Source: Leptoclinus maculatus (Eukaryota; Chordata; Actinopteri; Perciformes; Stichaeidae). Taken from it: a stretch of DNA of 64,000 nucleotides. Location of the stretch: the NCBI GenBank assembly GCA_032191485.1, contig JAVDOI010000008.1, positions 15,938,174 through 16,002,173 on the forward strand. Direction: 5' to 3'. The notes under the pieces were generated by a model. The model saw only the letters and a list, made by a program, of their open reading frames with translations, ran no database searches and was not told where the DNA came from. This document shows, one piece after another, positions 1 through 11,905 of the stretch. The position numbers were made by a program, and so were the translations under genes. Numbering within the stretch: position 1 is the first letter of the stretch; every line of letters begins with the position of its first letter.

Positions 1-315
1 ATTACAACATGTATATTCAAGTATGAATCCATTTGGATACTGGATTGAATCACCTTATCTTGTCTTTTTTTTCAAAACACTTTATATCAACACTTTATAT
101 ACACCTCATCCCATCACAGGAAAGGACTTGATATGAGACTGAATAACTTGTTAGGATGGATATTTTCTACAGTAATAAACAGGCAGCTTACTCAACAACA
201 ATTCTTCCCACTTTTTCACTAACATTTTTTTTTTGCTGTGTGTCTAGCTTGAGTAGTAAATCTTTCACTTCCCAGTCCTTCGTCCCACAGCATTCACTGG
301 TGAGAGCCTGTTAGC

Positions 316-318
316 TGT

Positions 319-353
<35 letters not shown>
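316..353. repeat. (TG)n followed by (GA)n microsatellite
   Basis: About 14 TG units run directly into a short GA run. It is a compound dinucleotide microsatellite. Confidence 0.95.
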
Positions 354-1720
354 GAACTAATGAACATCTAAAAATATCACCCTCATTCATTTCACACTCC
401 CAAGTCTCTCTCATTCTCACTTTCTCTATTATTCACAAGCACCCTTACCCGGGATCATCACTGTAACACCATGTGTAGACGGGGATCCCAGCTGTGTCGC
501 AGTGAGGAATAATCTGCAGTGTCATCTTGTAGTGTCCGTGCTGGGTTTCCTGTTTTTTAAACTGCAGTGTATTATTCGAAATAAAACATATTAGCGTTGT
601 GCATCAACTAATCCTTTCCACATGAAGTTTGGTACATGAGCCTATTAAGTCTCTATTATTAGACATGAGACATATAAGTGTGCCTTAAAATGCAGTGTAA
701 CCCGCTTTATTTTTCTGCAAAAGAAAAAGCATCAGGGCGGCAAATACTCACGTAAGAGAAGACATACACAGACATTTTCATTGCTTCATTATTCATTAAT
801 AATCATTCTTAGACTAATGACATGCCATGGGAAAGGTAATGAAAAATCATAAGTCTTTAAGCCCTTGTTCTGGCAGGATAGCAGTGGAGGGCTTTGTGAA
901 GCTATAGTGCCTTATTGGTGCAATACGTTTTTCCCATGCGACATAAAAAACACGCCTGTCTCCGGTCTCAGTTGTTGTGCTCCAGATATCAGCTGAGCTT
1001 CTGACTGGCAGGGACATTGTTACTTTGCTGTGAAATCCACATGGGATTTCACTGAAGGGGACACGTCTGCACAGATAAGACATATATAAATGTTGATGTG
1101 GCCATTTGAATCCTCTCAGTAGTGGACACAAGCACATATACTTCACATATTTAGATTTAGCACTTATGCTCTATTTCATGTGCCGTGTGGAGATATAGAA
1201 AAGAGTGAGATCATTTTGTTTCATTCAAGACCACCATTTGAATAAACACATTAGATTGACTGACATGAGATTGAAAACATTAATGAGGTTACACTAATAA
1301 AACTCATAACACATGAACTGGCATACTTACGCTACGGTTAGCGATGCTATGCAGGCCAAATCTGCCATTAAGTTTGTTATGAAATATGTGTGATGGCTTT
1401 TTTTTTCTAAAAGCACTGCAAGGCATTTCAGTGCCAATGAAAATTCAGCATCTATAAATCACTTGTCCTCTAGAAACCTCATTCACAGAGACATAATGGC
1501 AGAGATGTGCCAAGCAGGAGAGACTGGGGGAAAGGGCTGAAACAGTTGGAGGGATATGGGGCCACCCATCCAAGGGAAATGTTGCTGAGGAGGTTACAGT
1601 TTTCTGTTACAGAGTTGTGAAATGATTGCTCTGCGTTGAGGAATAACACCAACATCATCCATGTAATACCCCTCTGCTAGTGGAGGCCTCCCACTCACAA
1701 ACTCTGCGAGGAGGGGGTTG

Positions 1721-1791
1721 CACATACACACACACACACACTCACACACTCACACAAATAAAACCTCCCCCACACACACAGACACACACAA
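1721..1791. repeat. Imperfect CA-rich microsatellite
   Basis: CA runs are interrupted by TCA, ATAAAA and C-rich breaks, as expected for an old, degraded (CA)n locus. Confidence 0.85.
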
Positions 1792-1875
1792 GCACTGAAA
1801 CACCGTTTAATAGTTTATTGCGCTGGTGCTGTTTCCCACATAGACCACAGCTGATTCAAGAAGCAAGAGGAGGGA

Positions 1876-1894
1876 GGGGGGGGGGGGGGGGGGG
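1876..1894. repeat. G homopolymer, about 19 nt
   Basis: Uninterrupted G run followed by G-rich sequence. The exact length is prone to sequencing error. Confidence 0.9.
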
Positions 1895-2324
1895 CAGTGG
1901 GCGGGTAGGGGGCAGACAGCTGCTGTGTACAGTTACCATGGATACCTTTGTCTGAAATCGTCAAAATGGGAGGAGAATTCCGGGATGGGATGAGCAGTGG
2001 TATAAATTGAATTTTAAGAGGTTTCTGTTTTTGGCTACCAAACAGGTTTCCAGAGATTTACCATTATCACAGTTATTATCTTTATTATCAAGCGTGTCAG
2101 ACAAGCATCATATGACTCACGACATGACAGACATGACCACACCCTATATTGGAAGCACACTTCTATACCGCTGCAGATTTTGATGTTTATTCGTCATAAA
2201 TATGGATTATTGATAATAAATATGGAAAACTGGCAAAAAGTGAAGCTGCAACACAAAACACATTTTACACAAGCATTTCTGATTTGGAGGTTAGGCTTAA
2301 ACAATCGTGGAATACAATTGTGGT

Positions 2325-2720
2325 TATGTGCTTAAGTAAACGTAGCAATACCACAATGTGAAACTACTCCATTATAAGAATATTTCCTGCAGTATTCTTA
2401 CCTAAATGTACTTAATGTATCAAACAAAAAAGTACTAATTAGGCTGAAGGACCCTTTTTAGAGTGTTCAAATATTGTATGCTATTTAATTATTGTTATCA
2501 CTGATGCTGCAAGCACTGTTTCATGTAATATGTTAGTCATATTTATTTCTGTAAAACCTACAGCTTTAGTAGCTAGTTCAAGAAGCTCCGGTATCTCAAA
2601 TGTGGTGGAGTAGAAGTATGTAGTAGCAGAAAGTAAATACTCCAGTTAAGTACCTCAAAAAATGTACTTACGGTACAGCACTTAAGTAAATATACTTAGA
2701 TCATTTCTAGCACTGGGTTT
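2325..2720. repeat. Degenerate interspersed repeat, probable non-autonomous DNA transposon
   Basis: This stretch has the phrase pattern of a very common teleost repeat: AAGTAAA...GTA..AATACCACA at one end, then repeated AGTACTT/AAGTAC motifs and AGTAAATA.ACTTAGATCA...CACTG at the other. The first 40 bases align visibly with the copy inside nsmce2 intron 1 (58020-58545). No transposase frame remains. The hAT-like classification is from memory of the family, so the class is uncertain. Confidence 0.55.
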
Positions 2721-3209
2721 TTACAGATAGAAGTGCACAGAAACATTAGTGTGTGAGTGCCATCCCTATTACATGGGGCTGCCTGAGTGTAACACGTTTT
2801 GATGCACCAAGTCAATACCAAACTGACAACCAGGAATTGAAGTTCACATACGTCCATTAACACTTTTGAGTGATTATGTTGCTCTCCTCACTTCATGAAA
2901 CATGATGAAGTTTTTTTTATCTCTTCCATAATTACAGTGGATGGCTAAAAAGGTGTGGAACATAGAGAGCATACTGTGAAGTAACTGTGATGCTAACTTA
3001 CTGTAATGTAACGATGGTGCCCTCTAGTGTTGGAAACCCAATCTGCACATTTGGAACCATTATTGTCTTTTCACACCACCAATCAAGAAACACATAGAAT
3101 GCAAAACAATGTAAATTATCGTTAAATACCCATGACATTTACTACAATGTAAAAGTATACATTTAAATGAAGTGGCAAGAGGAAACAAGCATTTTGTACA
3201 GGCATTCAG

Positions 3210-3215
3210 TTTAAT
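3210..3215 (-). other. elovl4: Candidate poly(A) signal of elovl4 (ATTAAA)
   Basis: TTTAAT on the plus strand reads ATTAAA on the minus strand. I saw no AATAAA hexamer on the minus strand between here and the elovl4 stop, so this variant signal is the first plausible 3' end. It would give a 3' UTR of roughly 1.75 kb. Confidence 0.3.
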
Positions 3216-4967
3216 TGAATTTGAAGAGAGTTCAAAGTAAAAAACACGGAAGCAGTGTGGACATATAAATGTCCGAGCTAACAAGCTGGGAACATTCCCA
3301 AATGCGCATTGTACAAAATATCACAATGCAATATGTACAACACAAAAAGAACACAAAGACAAGCACTCTCAGTAACATGAACATTGGTATTTACACAAAA
3401 ATAAATAAAAAAACAATAAATAACATCAAAATGCATTGATAAATGGATGACATGAAGCTCGATTTGCCGACATACAGCCGACCACTGGTTTATACTGTAT
3501 ATACTGCAGGCAGAGCAAAGTTATTCTTCATAGTGGTATAACATACAAAGTCACTATAGAGGTTCACCAGCTCCTTTTGTATATAAATCATACCTTTTAT
3601 ACTTTTAAATCCAAATTTTCCCCTGAAAAATTTACATTCAAGCCAGATCAGGACAGACATTAAGTCTGAAAACATAGACACAAAAAGATATTTGATTGAA
3701 TATGGGAAGAAATGGTCCTCAAGGTAGGCTCAGTTAACTTGATAAAAACTGGCTGTTACTTCTGAATTCTCTACCACCACTTCTTTGTTCAGCACACAAC
3801 ATTTTCACCAGCATGTTAAGACAAACAACGACGTCAGATATAATAGAAAAAGACAGGTAAACATCTGCAAAGACAAAACTCCACCAGCTTTTCTGTCAAA
3901 ATGGGGGAACATTGATATAATTATCAGATCCACCATTTCTCTGGATGATATTCATTACATTTCAAAGCATTACATACAAGTAGGGATATATAAAACCTGC
4001 TATGGTTATATACAGAAATAGAAAATCTATGTTGTCACCTTCTATGAGATACAGTTGATGATTATTCCATCATAAACCAGTGCTGGAACAATCCCACCCA
4101 AGTCTCAAAGGATTAGAAATCAATCATTTCTATTTCTATGTACATCTCACCTCTGGATATTGTTTTCCTTGTTTAGAATGTAACTGTGCAGTAATGGGTG
4201 ACAGCTCAAAAGTGACTGGCAGCCGAGTCCACAACTTGAAATAAATAAGAAAAAATAAGACAAGTGCGTGTTCACAAATAAGTGGAGGACTGCCGAGGTG
4301 TCTATTCAGTAAACAAGAACTGTAAACTTAAGTCTCTCGCACGTAACATCAATAAAAACGTGAATACGATGAGGTCAAAATGACATGATACTGTACATCA
4401 TCATCAGCTTTATATCTGTAAAGGTGAACAACAACAACAAAATGATGAGCTCAAATATAAATTGACATGTTTGTGTGGGTGTGTTGTGATGTGTATTCCT
4501 GTCTCGATACAGCAGTAACAATATGAATGGTGTATAATTTAGCAGCTCAGGAACATTTGATGTAGCTTTCCCAGCATGCCAAATGGTCTTGGTTTCCTTT
4601 CCAGGCTCAGTTTTAAGTAGCTGAAAGTCACTTTTTGAACCAGATCTAGAGTCCGTGGCACCACCATAAAGAGAAGGAATACTAAGATCTATCCCGAACC
4701 ATACACTGCTGTATTTTAGGTTATGTGTGACACCTTGGGCATGACCTTTAACACCTCTCACTAACAAAATGATCCTCTCTCAACACAAGCCTGTCTCATA
4801 ATTTATCTACAACAACTCAGATCATGGCTTAAATAAACACATCACACCTTAACGCATCCATCCATCTAAATCTTACTCAAATTAAGTCTTTCATGTTTTA
4901 GAACTATCAACCCAGAACCCAAAGCAAGGCCCTACCTCACCTCCGCCTCTCTCTGGCTCCTCCTCCT
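3216..4967 (-). other. elovl4: Probable 3' UTR of elovl4
   Basis: This is AT-rich sequence without a recognisable coding exon, directly after the elovl4 stop codon. Short open frames (for example 4375-4767) show no family signature. The extent depends on the uncertain ATTAAA at 3210. Confidence 0.45.
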
Positions 4968-7947
4968 CTAATCTCGTTTAGCTCTTCCTTTCCTCTTTCT
5001 CCTCCCAGAGTTCTCCTGGGGCTTCTCCTCTTTGCTCCCCGCCACCACTGCTCCGTTGGCGGCCTTGCTGAGCCCGTTGAGGGTCCCGTTAGAGAGGGCC
5101 TTGCCCCCTTTGGAGGAGGAGGCGTCACGCCTGGGCTGTTGGCGGCGGTAGGTCTGGTAGTAGAAGTTGCCGAAGAGGACGATGAAGGTGATGGCGTAGC
5201 AGATGAGGGAGTAGTGCATCCAGTGGGGGAAGTCGCAGTCGACGTAGAGGGACAAGGCCGTGTGGCCGATGGTGACGTGGAACTGGACCTGAGACACAAA
5301 GAAAGACAATCACCTTTAAACCTGAGAATCATTATTTCAGTGAGTAAAACTTGACGTGAGATCAACCTTCCAAAACATGTAAAAATTAATACATTTTTAT
5401 TACAATTAGCCGCACAGTGAGGTGACATCTTACCATCTGGACGATGGTCAAGTACTTCTTCCACCACAGGTACTTTTGGATCTTAGGTCCACAGGAGGCC
5501 AGGCCATAATACAGATACATCAAGACGTGGATGGCTGCGTTCATGTGGGCCCCAAAGAACGCTGCAAGTAAAAGAAAATTCAAACATTGATATTAGTTTT
5601 GCCATGCTAACTGTGGTGCTAGAACACAATTTTATCGCACAAATTTGTTTTTTTATGAACACTTTATTGTACTCTTTATTTCAAATTGAAGGACAATAAT
5701 GGTATTTGGTGTATATAGCGAGAAATTGTGAATACTTCACATTATTGATTCATTTTCCAGCCGCATTAACACACAAAGATTACGTAACAAAAAAATGATT
5801 TGGCAAATTGTCCACTGTGATGGATTATGTATTTATGTCTCTGCGAGATGTTTTTTGTGCTGTTGGTGATTGTGACACAAAGGGCACATGCATGTAAAAG
5901 ACTCCGTCTTATTACAAAACGACCAAAATTGCTCAGTATGAAAAGATCAGGAGCAAAAAAACAAAACATGATCAAGACCTTTGAGTCCAACAATAAATGT
6001 TAATTTTAACTAGAGCTAAAGGAAATAGGGGGTAAAGATATATTAAATTATAGGTAAAAGTAGGCATAGGGCATAATGTAGGACTCCACTGTAGCATGAG
6101 CTACTCACACTGTCCTCCTGCCACCCATTTGATGCCGATCCACCAGAGAGTGAACATGGTGCAGTGGTGGTAGACATGCAAGAAAGTAACCTGGTTGAAT
6201 TTTTTCCTCAGGATGAAAAACACCGTGTCCAGATACTCGATGCCCTTAGAGATGAAATACCACCACAGAGCTCCTGCCACCTGTCTCGGGCAGAACGGGA
6301 GAAATGGGTTGAAGACAGGCACGGGTGGAGGAAGGAAATAGAAACCAACAGGGAAAACGCAGACAGTTAGAGAAGTAGAGGAGTAGTTCAATTGGACTCT
6401 CATTTCTAACTTGTTGTATAATCAAATATGAAGCTGTCTCGACTCAACAGAATTCCACACATACACTTCCTTGAGGGAATAGTTTCAGTTCTTTACTGAT
6501 CTATTCTATCCAACATCTTAAACTCAGGGTCACCCCGACCGATTGACTGTGTCAGATGTGTAACTATACGTCACGGAGCAGTAGGAAGGAAGGTGAAACT
6601 GAAAACCTTCCTTGAGCCCTCTTCCAGCTCGCACTTTTTCTAATAACAGGAGCACGGTCCAAATGAGCGGATGCTGGTCATATTTCAAAAAAAAAACTGA
6701 AAGTGAAGCTTCCCCTGGCACCGCAGACGAGGATTTTTCCTCATCATTTGAGTACAAATGATAAAGAAACATGTAACATGTTACGTCGCAGTCAAAGAGC
6801 AGAGGTGTCTCGTTACTCCTGGAAACTAATTACAGCACACAGACAAACCATAAGAGAGTAAGTGACATAATAGGGCAGGTGCCGTGCAGTCCATTGTGGT
6901 AATGTTCCATTTTCACTTAAAAAACACTCACCCTGACTTCATTGGGGTCCTCTGAATAGTCCACCGGTTGACAGATGTAGCTGTAGCTCGCTGACCGCGC
7001 TGCCATAAACAGCTAAAGAAACAAAAGAATATATAATGAATCACTGATATAACAACAAAGGCAGAGAGACACAGTGAGAGGAAGAAAGCTGGATGCGCTG
7101 TGATAAGGTTATTTTAAACTCAGGGGGAACATCTAGTTAATAGTTACCTACCTCTTTAAAGATGAAGAAGTTGAGAAAGACCATGCTGAAGTTGTAGACA
7201 ATGAGGGTCTTGCGGAGCTGGAAGGGCTCTCTGTTCTTCATGTATTTGGGCCCCAGCCAGAGGAATAGCAGGTAGGAGGTGCTGATGGCCAGCGTGGGCA
7301 GGGGGTTGTTCATCAGAGGCCATTTCGCCACTCGCTTGTCTGTGGGACAGATGTTCACATAGCATTACATAACTATTCTTAATGTTCACATTACGCTGTT
7401 AGAGCGTGGGTTCAATGTCAGCATATTTTAAGAGGAGTGCAGGTCAAATGCAATAGGAGTACAGATGCCACCTTTTTGTCCAGAGGTGACCTGTCTGGAG
7501 GTCAATTTGATGTAGTTTATTGGTGCATGTGATGTGATCATTTGCTTATGAGGTGAAAGATACAATATCCATTCATCAATTTAGCAGGTGCTGAAAAAGG
7601 AAAGATTGTGTACCGATTCCACTTCAGTTATAAAAACAAGATACGAATGACGGAGTAAAGCGAGACAAGACACATTGAGTATATATTGCTGTATATTTCA
7701 TATCACTATATGTCCAGGCACATACACACATTAGTCTACTGTGGTGCAACTTTGACTCATCCTTTATCAAATTCCCACCAAAGCACCGTCTCATTGCAGG
7801 AAAACCACCTACCTGTAGATGTAAACTTAAGTATTCAGTTACTTGTAAAACAACATTTCTCCAAAATACAAGACTGTTACCTGCAATAGTTAGGGTCCAT
7901 TTGTAGAACTCTATGGTGTCATTAATTAAATGTGTGACTATCTCCAT
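4968..7947 (-). CDS. elovl4: Very-long-chain fatty acid elongase 4
   Basis: Coding exons, 5' to 3' on the minus strand: 7947-7881, 7339-7152, 7012-6932, 6280-6109, 5561-5434 and 5288-4968. All introns are GT-AG. They sum to 957 nt, 318 aa, close to the ~305-315 aa usual for ELOVL4. The enzyme is the endoplasmic-reticulum condensing enzyme (3-ketoacyl-CoA synthase) that extends fatty acids to C28-C38, important in retina, brain and skin. Visible signatures are the ELO histidine box HVYHH at residues 147-151, the following CTMFTLWW and GIKWVAGGQ motifs, several hydrophobic membrane segments, and a basic tail ending RAKRD. That tail fits the RXKXX ER-retrieval signal described for fish Elovl4. 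The start MEIVTHL matches fish orthologues; an acceptor-like CAG at 7964-7966 suggests the ATG exon also carries 16 nt of 5' UTR. The sequence resembles elovl4b more than elovl4a in my recollection, but the paralogue is unresolved. Confidence 0.96.
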
Positions 7948-8399
7948 GTCTGCGGCCGATGACCTGAAATGAAAGAGACAGAGGTGAGAATGGAGACCTC
8001 TGAAATCTCAGCTTTCAAACTGAGGTGAACTGCAACATAACAATAATAATAACACTTTTAAATGATTGATAATTAAATAGTATGAAGCTGTAAGAGAAAC
8101 GAACCCAGGCTAACAGGAGGCCAGTTTAAAGCCTATAGGAGCCTGTGGCCCCAGGCCATGATATATGAGCTATAGGCTTCATTGCGCACAAAGGCTGGGA
8201 GCCCGGGCGGGAGAGCGCGTGTGTCAGCAGATATTTTGGCGTCCACCAGCCAACCTGGTGGTCCTCATAATGTGTGTGTGGGGGTGGGGGGGGTGGAAGC
8301 CTCGTGCCCCACTTTCACATTGAAATGGGTCATCTCCTATACAGTGCCAGACTGACGCAAATGTTGATAAGTGTGATTGAATGATCCCTAAAAAGATGA

Positions 8400-8417
8400 C
8401 CCCCCCCCCCCCCCCCC
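8400..8417. repeat. C homopolymer, about 18 nt
   Basis: Uninterrupted C run followed by ACC repeats and a CT-rich stretch, upstream of elovl4. Confidence 0.9.
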
Positions 8418-9588
8418 ACCACCACCATCTCTGAATCTCTGACTCTCTCTCTCCCGCCTGGAGCGGATCAAGCGTTGCTGCAGCATCTGCCTCAGTCCTG
8501 CACGCGCTGTCCGCATAAACTACTATGAAAATAAACCGTACATAACTGTCAAAATAAAAAAATAATTAACCAAATATTGTGTGTTCCTAAAAGGCTTAGG
8601 TAAATAGATTGACAATAGGATTATGAACTATTTGAATGCCAAATATTTGCAATCTGCAGTATATGCAGTCCGGCCTTCAACTAGGAGCCTGCATGAGCAG
8701 TCCCATCATCAATATGATTTTTCAAAAATGCCTGAGCTGTTTCCGTCTTACATCTATAAAAAAAAACACGATTACGGTCATGAAAGACAAACGTGGTCTC
8801 AAATCACGACTCCACACAGGCAACATATACGATCCCGTATTATCGACATTGGTCTCGCATTCTGCTCCGTGCAAATGAAGATGCTTATTACCTTACCGTG
8901 TCGGTGCTTTAAAAAAAATCCGTCTAAAATGACATTCAACGCAAGGTCACGCCGTGAGCGTTATTCCGGGTGGTAATCGACTGCGCTTGTTGTCTATGAA
9001 TTGATTAACTGTTCCGCATCCAGGGTGAAATAAACGGACCGCTGAAAAAACGGGGATGGCATGAATTTGTCGTTAAGGGACCACACTAGGCTCCGCTGCG
9101 CGTCTGCTTCCCTGAGTTCTCCTCTGATCCCTCACACACCAGCGTCGAGGCACAGAGAATACACCTTACACTTCCGATTGCACCTTCAAAATAAAAAGAA
9201 TGATGGTTTTCCTTAAAGCACAGTAAAAATGGCCATGAACATGAATTAAATATGATTGATGATAACAACAATAGTAATTATTAAATAATAATAATGCTCA
9301 TCTTCTGCTATTGTTAATATCAATAATCATTCAACCACTCACTTGTCTTGTTAATTAAATCCCTCCTGAAACTTTAATGGTAATGGAGTGAGTTTGGGAG
9401 TTTAAATAATGATTGTTTACATTATCCTTAAAGTAATTTACTGCAGCAGTTGGAGCTCGTGTGCAAACGATTATTCTCTCAGCCTCCAAACCAAATCTTT
9501 TTATTTGAATTTCCTGCTGGCTCTATTCTGTCTAGCTTCATGCAGCTCCGCTCCTTTCCACTTGACCGGGAGGATGGAGAGATGCTAA

Positions 9589-9599
9589 GCGCATGCGCA
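9589..9599. promoter_or_regulatory. Perfect NRF1-type palindrome
   Basis: GCGCATGCGCA matches the NRF1 consensus (tandem GCGCA half-sites, palindromic). It lies about 690 bp upstream of the prelid3a ATG and 1.6 kb upstream of the elovl4 ATG. NRF1 commonly drives nuclear genes for mitochondrial proteins, which fits prelid3a. Binding here is inference. Confidence 0.5.
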
Positions 9600-10279
9600 C
9601 AAATGGAGGCGGATGCAGCAGCATCCGCTTCGTCGAGTCGACCAGACTCAACCAGAGAAAGGCAGGAAAAGCATTGGTTTTGACCTCAAAATAAAACAAA
9701 AAGAAACGTGTCTCCTAAAATAGCTACTATTGTGCAGAAAAATGTACACAATCAAACACGAGTCAGCATCGCAGTAAAATAGATACAGGTGAATAGCATT
9801 ATAGCATCCAACTTCAAACTGTATATTGCTTCTAAATCCATAGGCTCTACATGTTTATCAGACATACCAACGGCTGAGGACGACAGGTCATTAAATGGGT
9901 TTTATTTTGAAATTCCTGACCAGAATCCTGCATCTCACTCTGTCGTGCTTGACATTTGGTGGCTCCGCTGTTGCACCGGCTCCTCTATTGTCCTCTACTG
10001 CACGAGCTGGTTGTTTTAATCTATAAATCAGCCTACATGTTGTCTTCTTGCTGGTCCTGTGACGTGGCGATCAGAAGAGCACATTGTGCAATCTTCACGC
10101 ACGGCTGATACGAGAGCGATCTCCGGACTCCCTTCATTGATGGTCGTGAGCTTCCATCATAGGCCCTGCGCTCTTAATACCGACGCTAGTTCCTCTTATG
10201 AAAATGGTCCGGTGAAACGTAGTGTCGGATCACGGAAGGTTTCTCAGCAGCGATAAGGTCAAGACTTGTCTTGTGCAAA

Positions 10280-11905
10280 ATGAAGATTTGGAGCACGGAA
10301 CATGTTTTCAGGTTGGTTTATTGACGTTGTATTGTCGTCTGTGGACTGGTCTGTCATTGGAGGGCTAGGTTAAATAAATCTGAATTTAATTCAACTCTGA
10401 AGCTCACTACTATCCGATTGTGGTCAGTAAATTCTACCTGCTCTATAGGAGTGATCACGATGATCATTTAACATCAGCAGACAGCCTCCCGGTCACAGTT
10501 TTGTCCCAGGAAAGCACACAAGGGACGTTATTTTGGTTGATTAAGGACTTACATAAACAACCCTGTGCACTTGACTTGATCGAGAGATCATAAAACATAT
10601 TCCGACACACTCAGTTTATCAAAAGCTTGCCAGCTAATTTCAGCCAATAGACACAATTTACATGTTTCTTCCCCTTTTCATATTATTTTGTACTGTTTTT
10701 GTGCGCAGTTACCCATGGGAGACGGTGATCAAGGCTGCCATGAGGAAGTACCCGAACCCCATGAACCCTAACGTGGTCGGGGTGGACGTGCTGGACCGCA
10801 GTGTTGATACAGAGGGGCGCCTGCACAGCCACAGACTCCTCAGCACGGAGTGGGGCCTCCCGGGCATTGTGCGAGCGGTCAGTCATCAACACACACACAC
10901 ACATATGTATACGCACATATCCACATACACAGATCAAGCGACATGTGGGCTCATTTTACTGTACTTGCTGTGTGTTATTGTGTGCGTAGATATTGGGAGC
11001 CAACTACACGCGGACATATGTGAAGGAACACTCCATAGTGGACCCAGAGGAGAAAAAGATGGAGCTGTGCTCAACAAATGTAAGTTCATACTGAGTCTGT
11101 CCGCCAGCCACGACTTCAATCAGCATCAGCTACACAGTACATTTAGCGATGGTGAGCCACAACAACATTAACATCCAACTGTGTAATCACCTACATGATA
11201 ATGCACTAAAATGTGCTGCTTTTGTGTTCATAAATAACAATTCACAGGAAATACTATGGTACGTTGATATAGTAATTGTTGTGTCCAAATAACACTTCAT
11301 ATGCATCACATCCATGTGAGTATCCCATAAATAAGGAAATCCAAATACATCCTCCAGATCAGTCTCACCAACCTGATTTCGGTGGACGAGAGGCTTCTTT
11401 ACAGACCACACCCAGACAACCCAGAGGTGTAAGTACATTGCGCAATTTATTCAACTTCATGTCATTTCTGAAAACTCACCCTCATCCTCCCTCCCTCCCT
11501 CCCTCCTCAGTACCATCCTGACCCAGGAGGCCATCATCACAGTCAAGGGAGTGAGTCTAAGCAGTTACCTGGAGGGGATGATGGCGAGGAGTATGTCGGC
11601 TAACGCCAGTAAGGTAACACTTCTTTTATCCTTTGCATGTACTCTGAAGTTACACAAGTATTGCAGATGATTTCTTTGCATGCCTTCTAACTGGAACTCT
11701 ACTGTCTCTGCAGTTTCATTGCGTGTTTCCTGGACCCACAGGCAGAAGTTGCTATTCCCAGCGGTGTTCACCTGTTTCTGTGTTTGGCCTTTGTCTTCTC
11801 TTTAATCTTCTGTTTCTCTGTGTGGATCTGTAGGGTTGGGATGCTATTGAGTGGATTATTCAGAACTCTGAAAGAGAGAACGTACCTCTCTGTGACATTT
11901 ACTAG
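10280..11905 (+). CDS. prelid3a: PRELI domain-containing protein 3A (slowmo homologue 1)
   Basis: Coding exons: 10280-10311, 10709-10877, 10990-11079, 11358-11428, 11511-11613 and 11834-11905. All introns are GT-AG. They sum to 537 nt, 178 aa. The product is a PRELI/MSF1-domain lipid-transfer protein that, by family knowledge, works with TRIAP1 in the mitochondrial intermembrane space to move phospholipids such as phosphatidylserine. The start MKIWSTEHVF is the family N-terminus. PWETV, KYPNPMNPNVVGVDVLDR, LHSHRLLSTEWGLP, KEHSIVDPEEKKMELCSTN, ILTQEAIITVKGVSLSSYLE and GWDAIEWII follow in the family order, so the PRELI domain spans almost the whole protein. MELCSTN, GWDAIEWII and the short tail favour PRELID3A over PRELID3B. 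It is divergently arranged with elovl4. Confidence 0.95.

Larger units (their letters stand above)
1..2324. other. Intergenic DNA, no gene seen
   Basis: AT-rich non-coding DNA at the left edge. The short open frames here are not conserved-looking, lack splice-linked partners and partly consist of simple repeat. I recognise only the repeats listed separately (316-353, 1721-1791, 1876-1894). It could contain distal elements of elovl4 or of a neighbour outside the window, but nothing specific is visible. Confidence 0.6.
7964..10279. promoter_or_regulatory. Shared upstream region between elovl4 and prelid3a
   Basis: The two start codons are 2.3 kb apart and point away from each other, so both promoters and any 5' UTR exons must lie here. 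GC-richer patches occur around 8160-8240, 8450-8520, 9070-9150 and 9540-9660. I could not fix either transcription start. A C homopolymer interrupts the interval at 8400-8417. Confidence 0.5.

Noticed and set aside
9086..9271. Possible coding exon upstream of elovl4
   Set aside because: No family similarity and no frame-compatible junction. elovl4 already starts properly at 7947.
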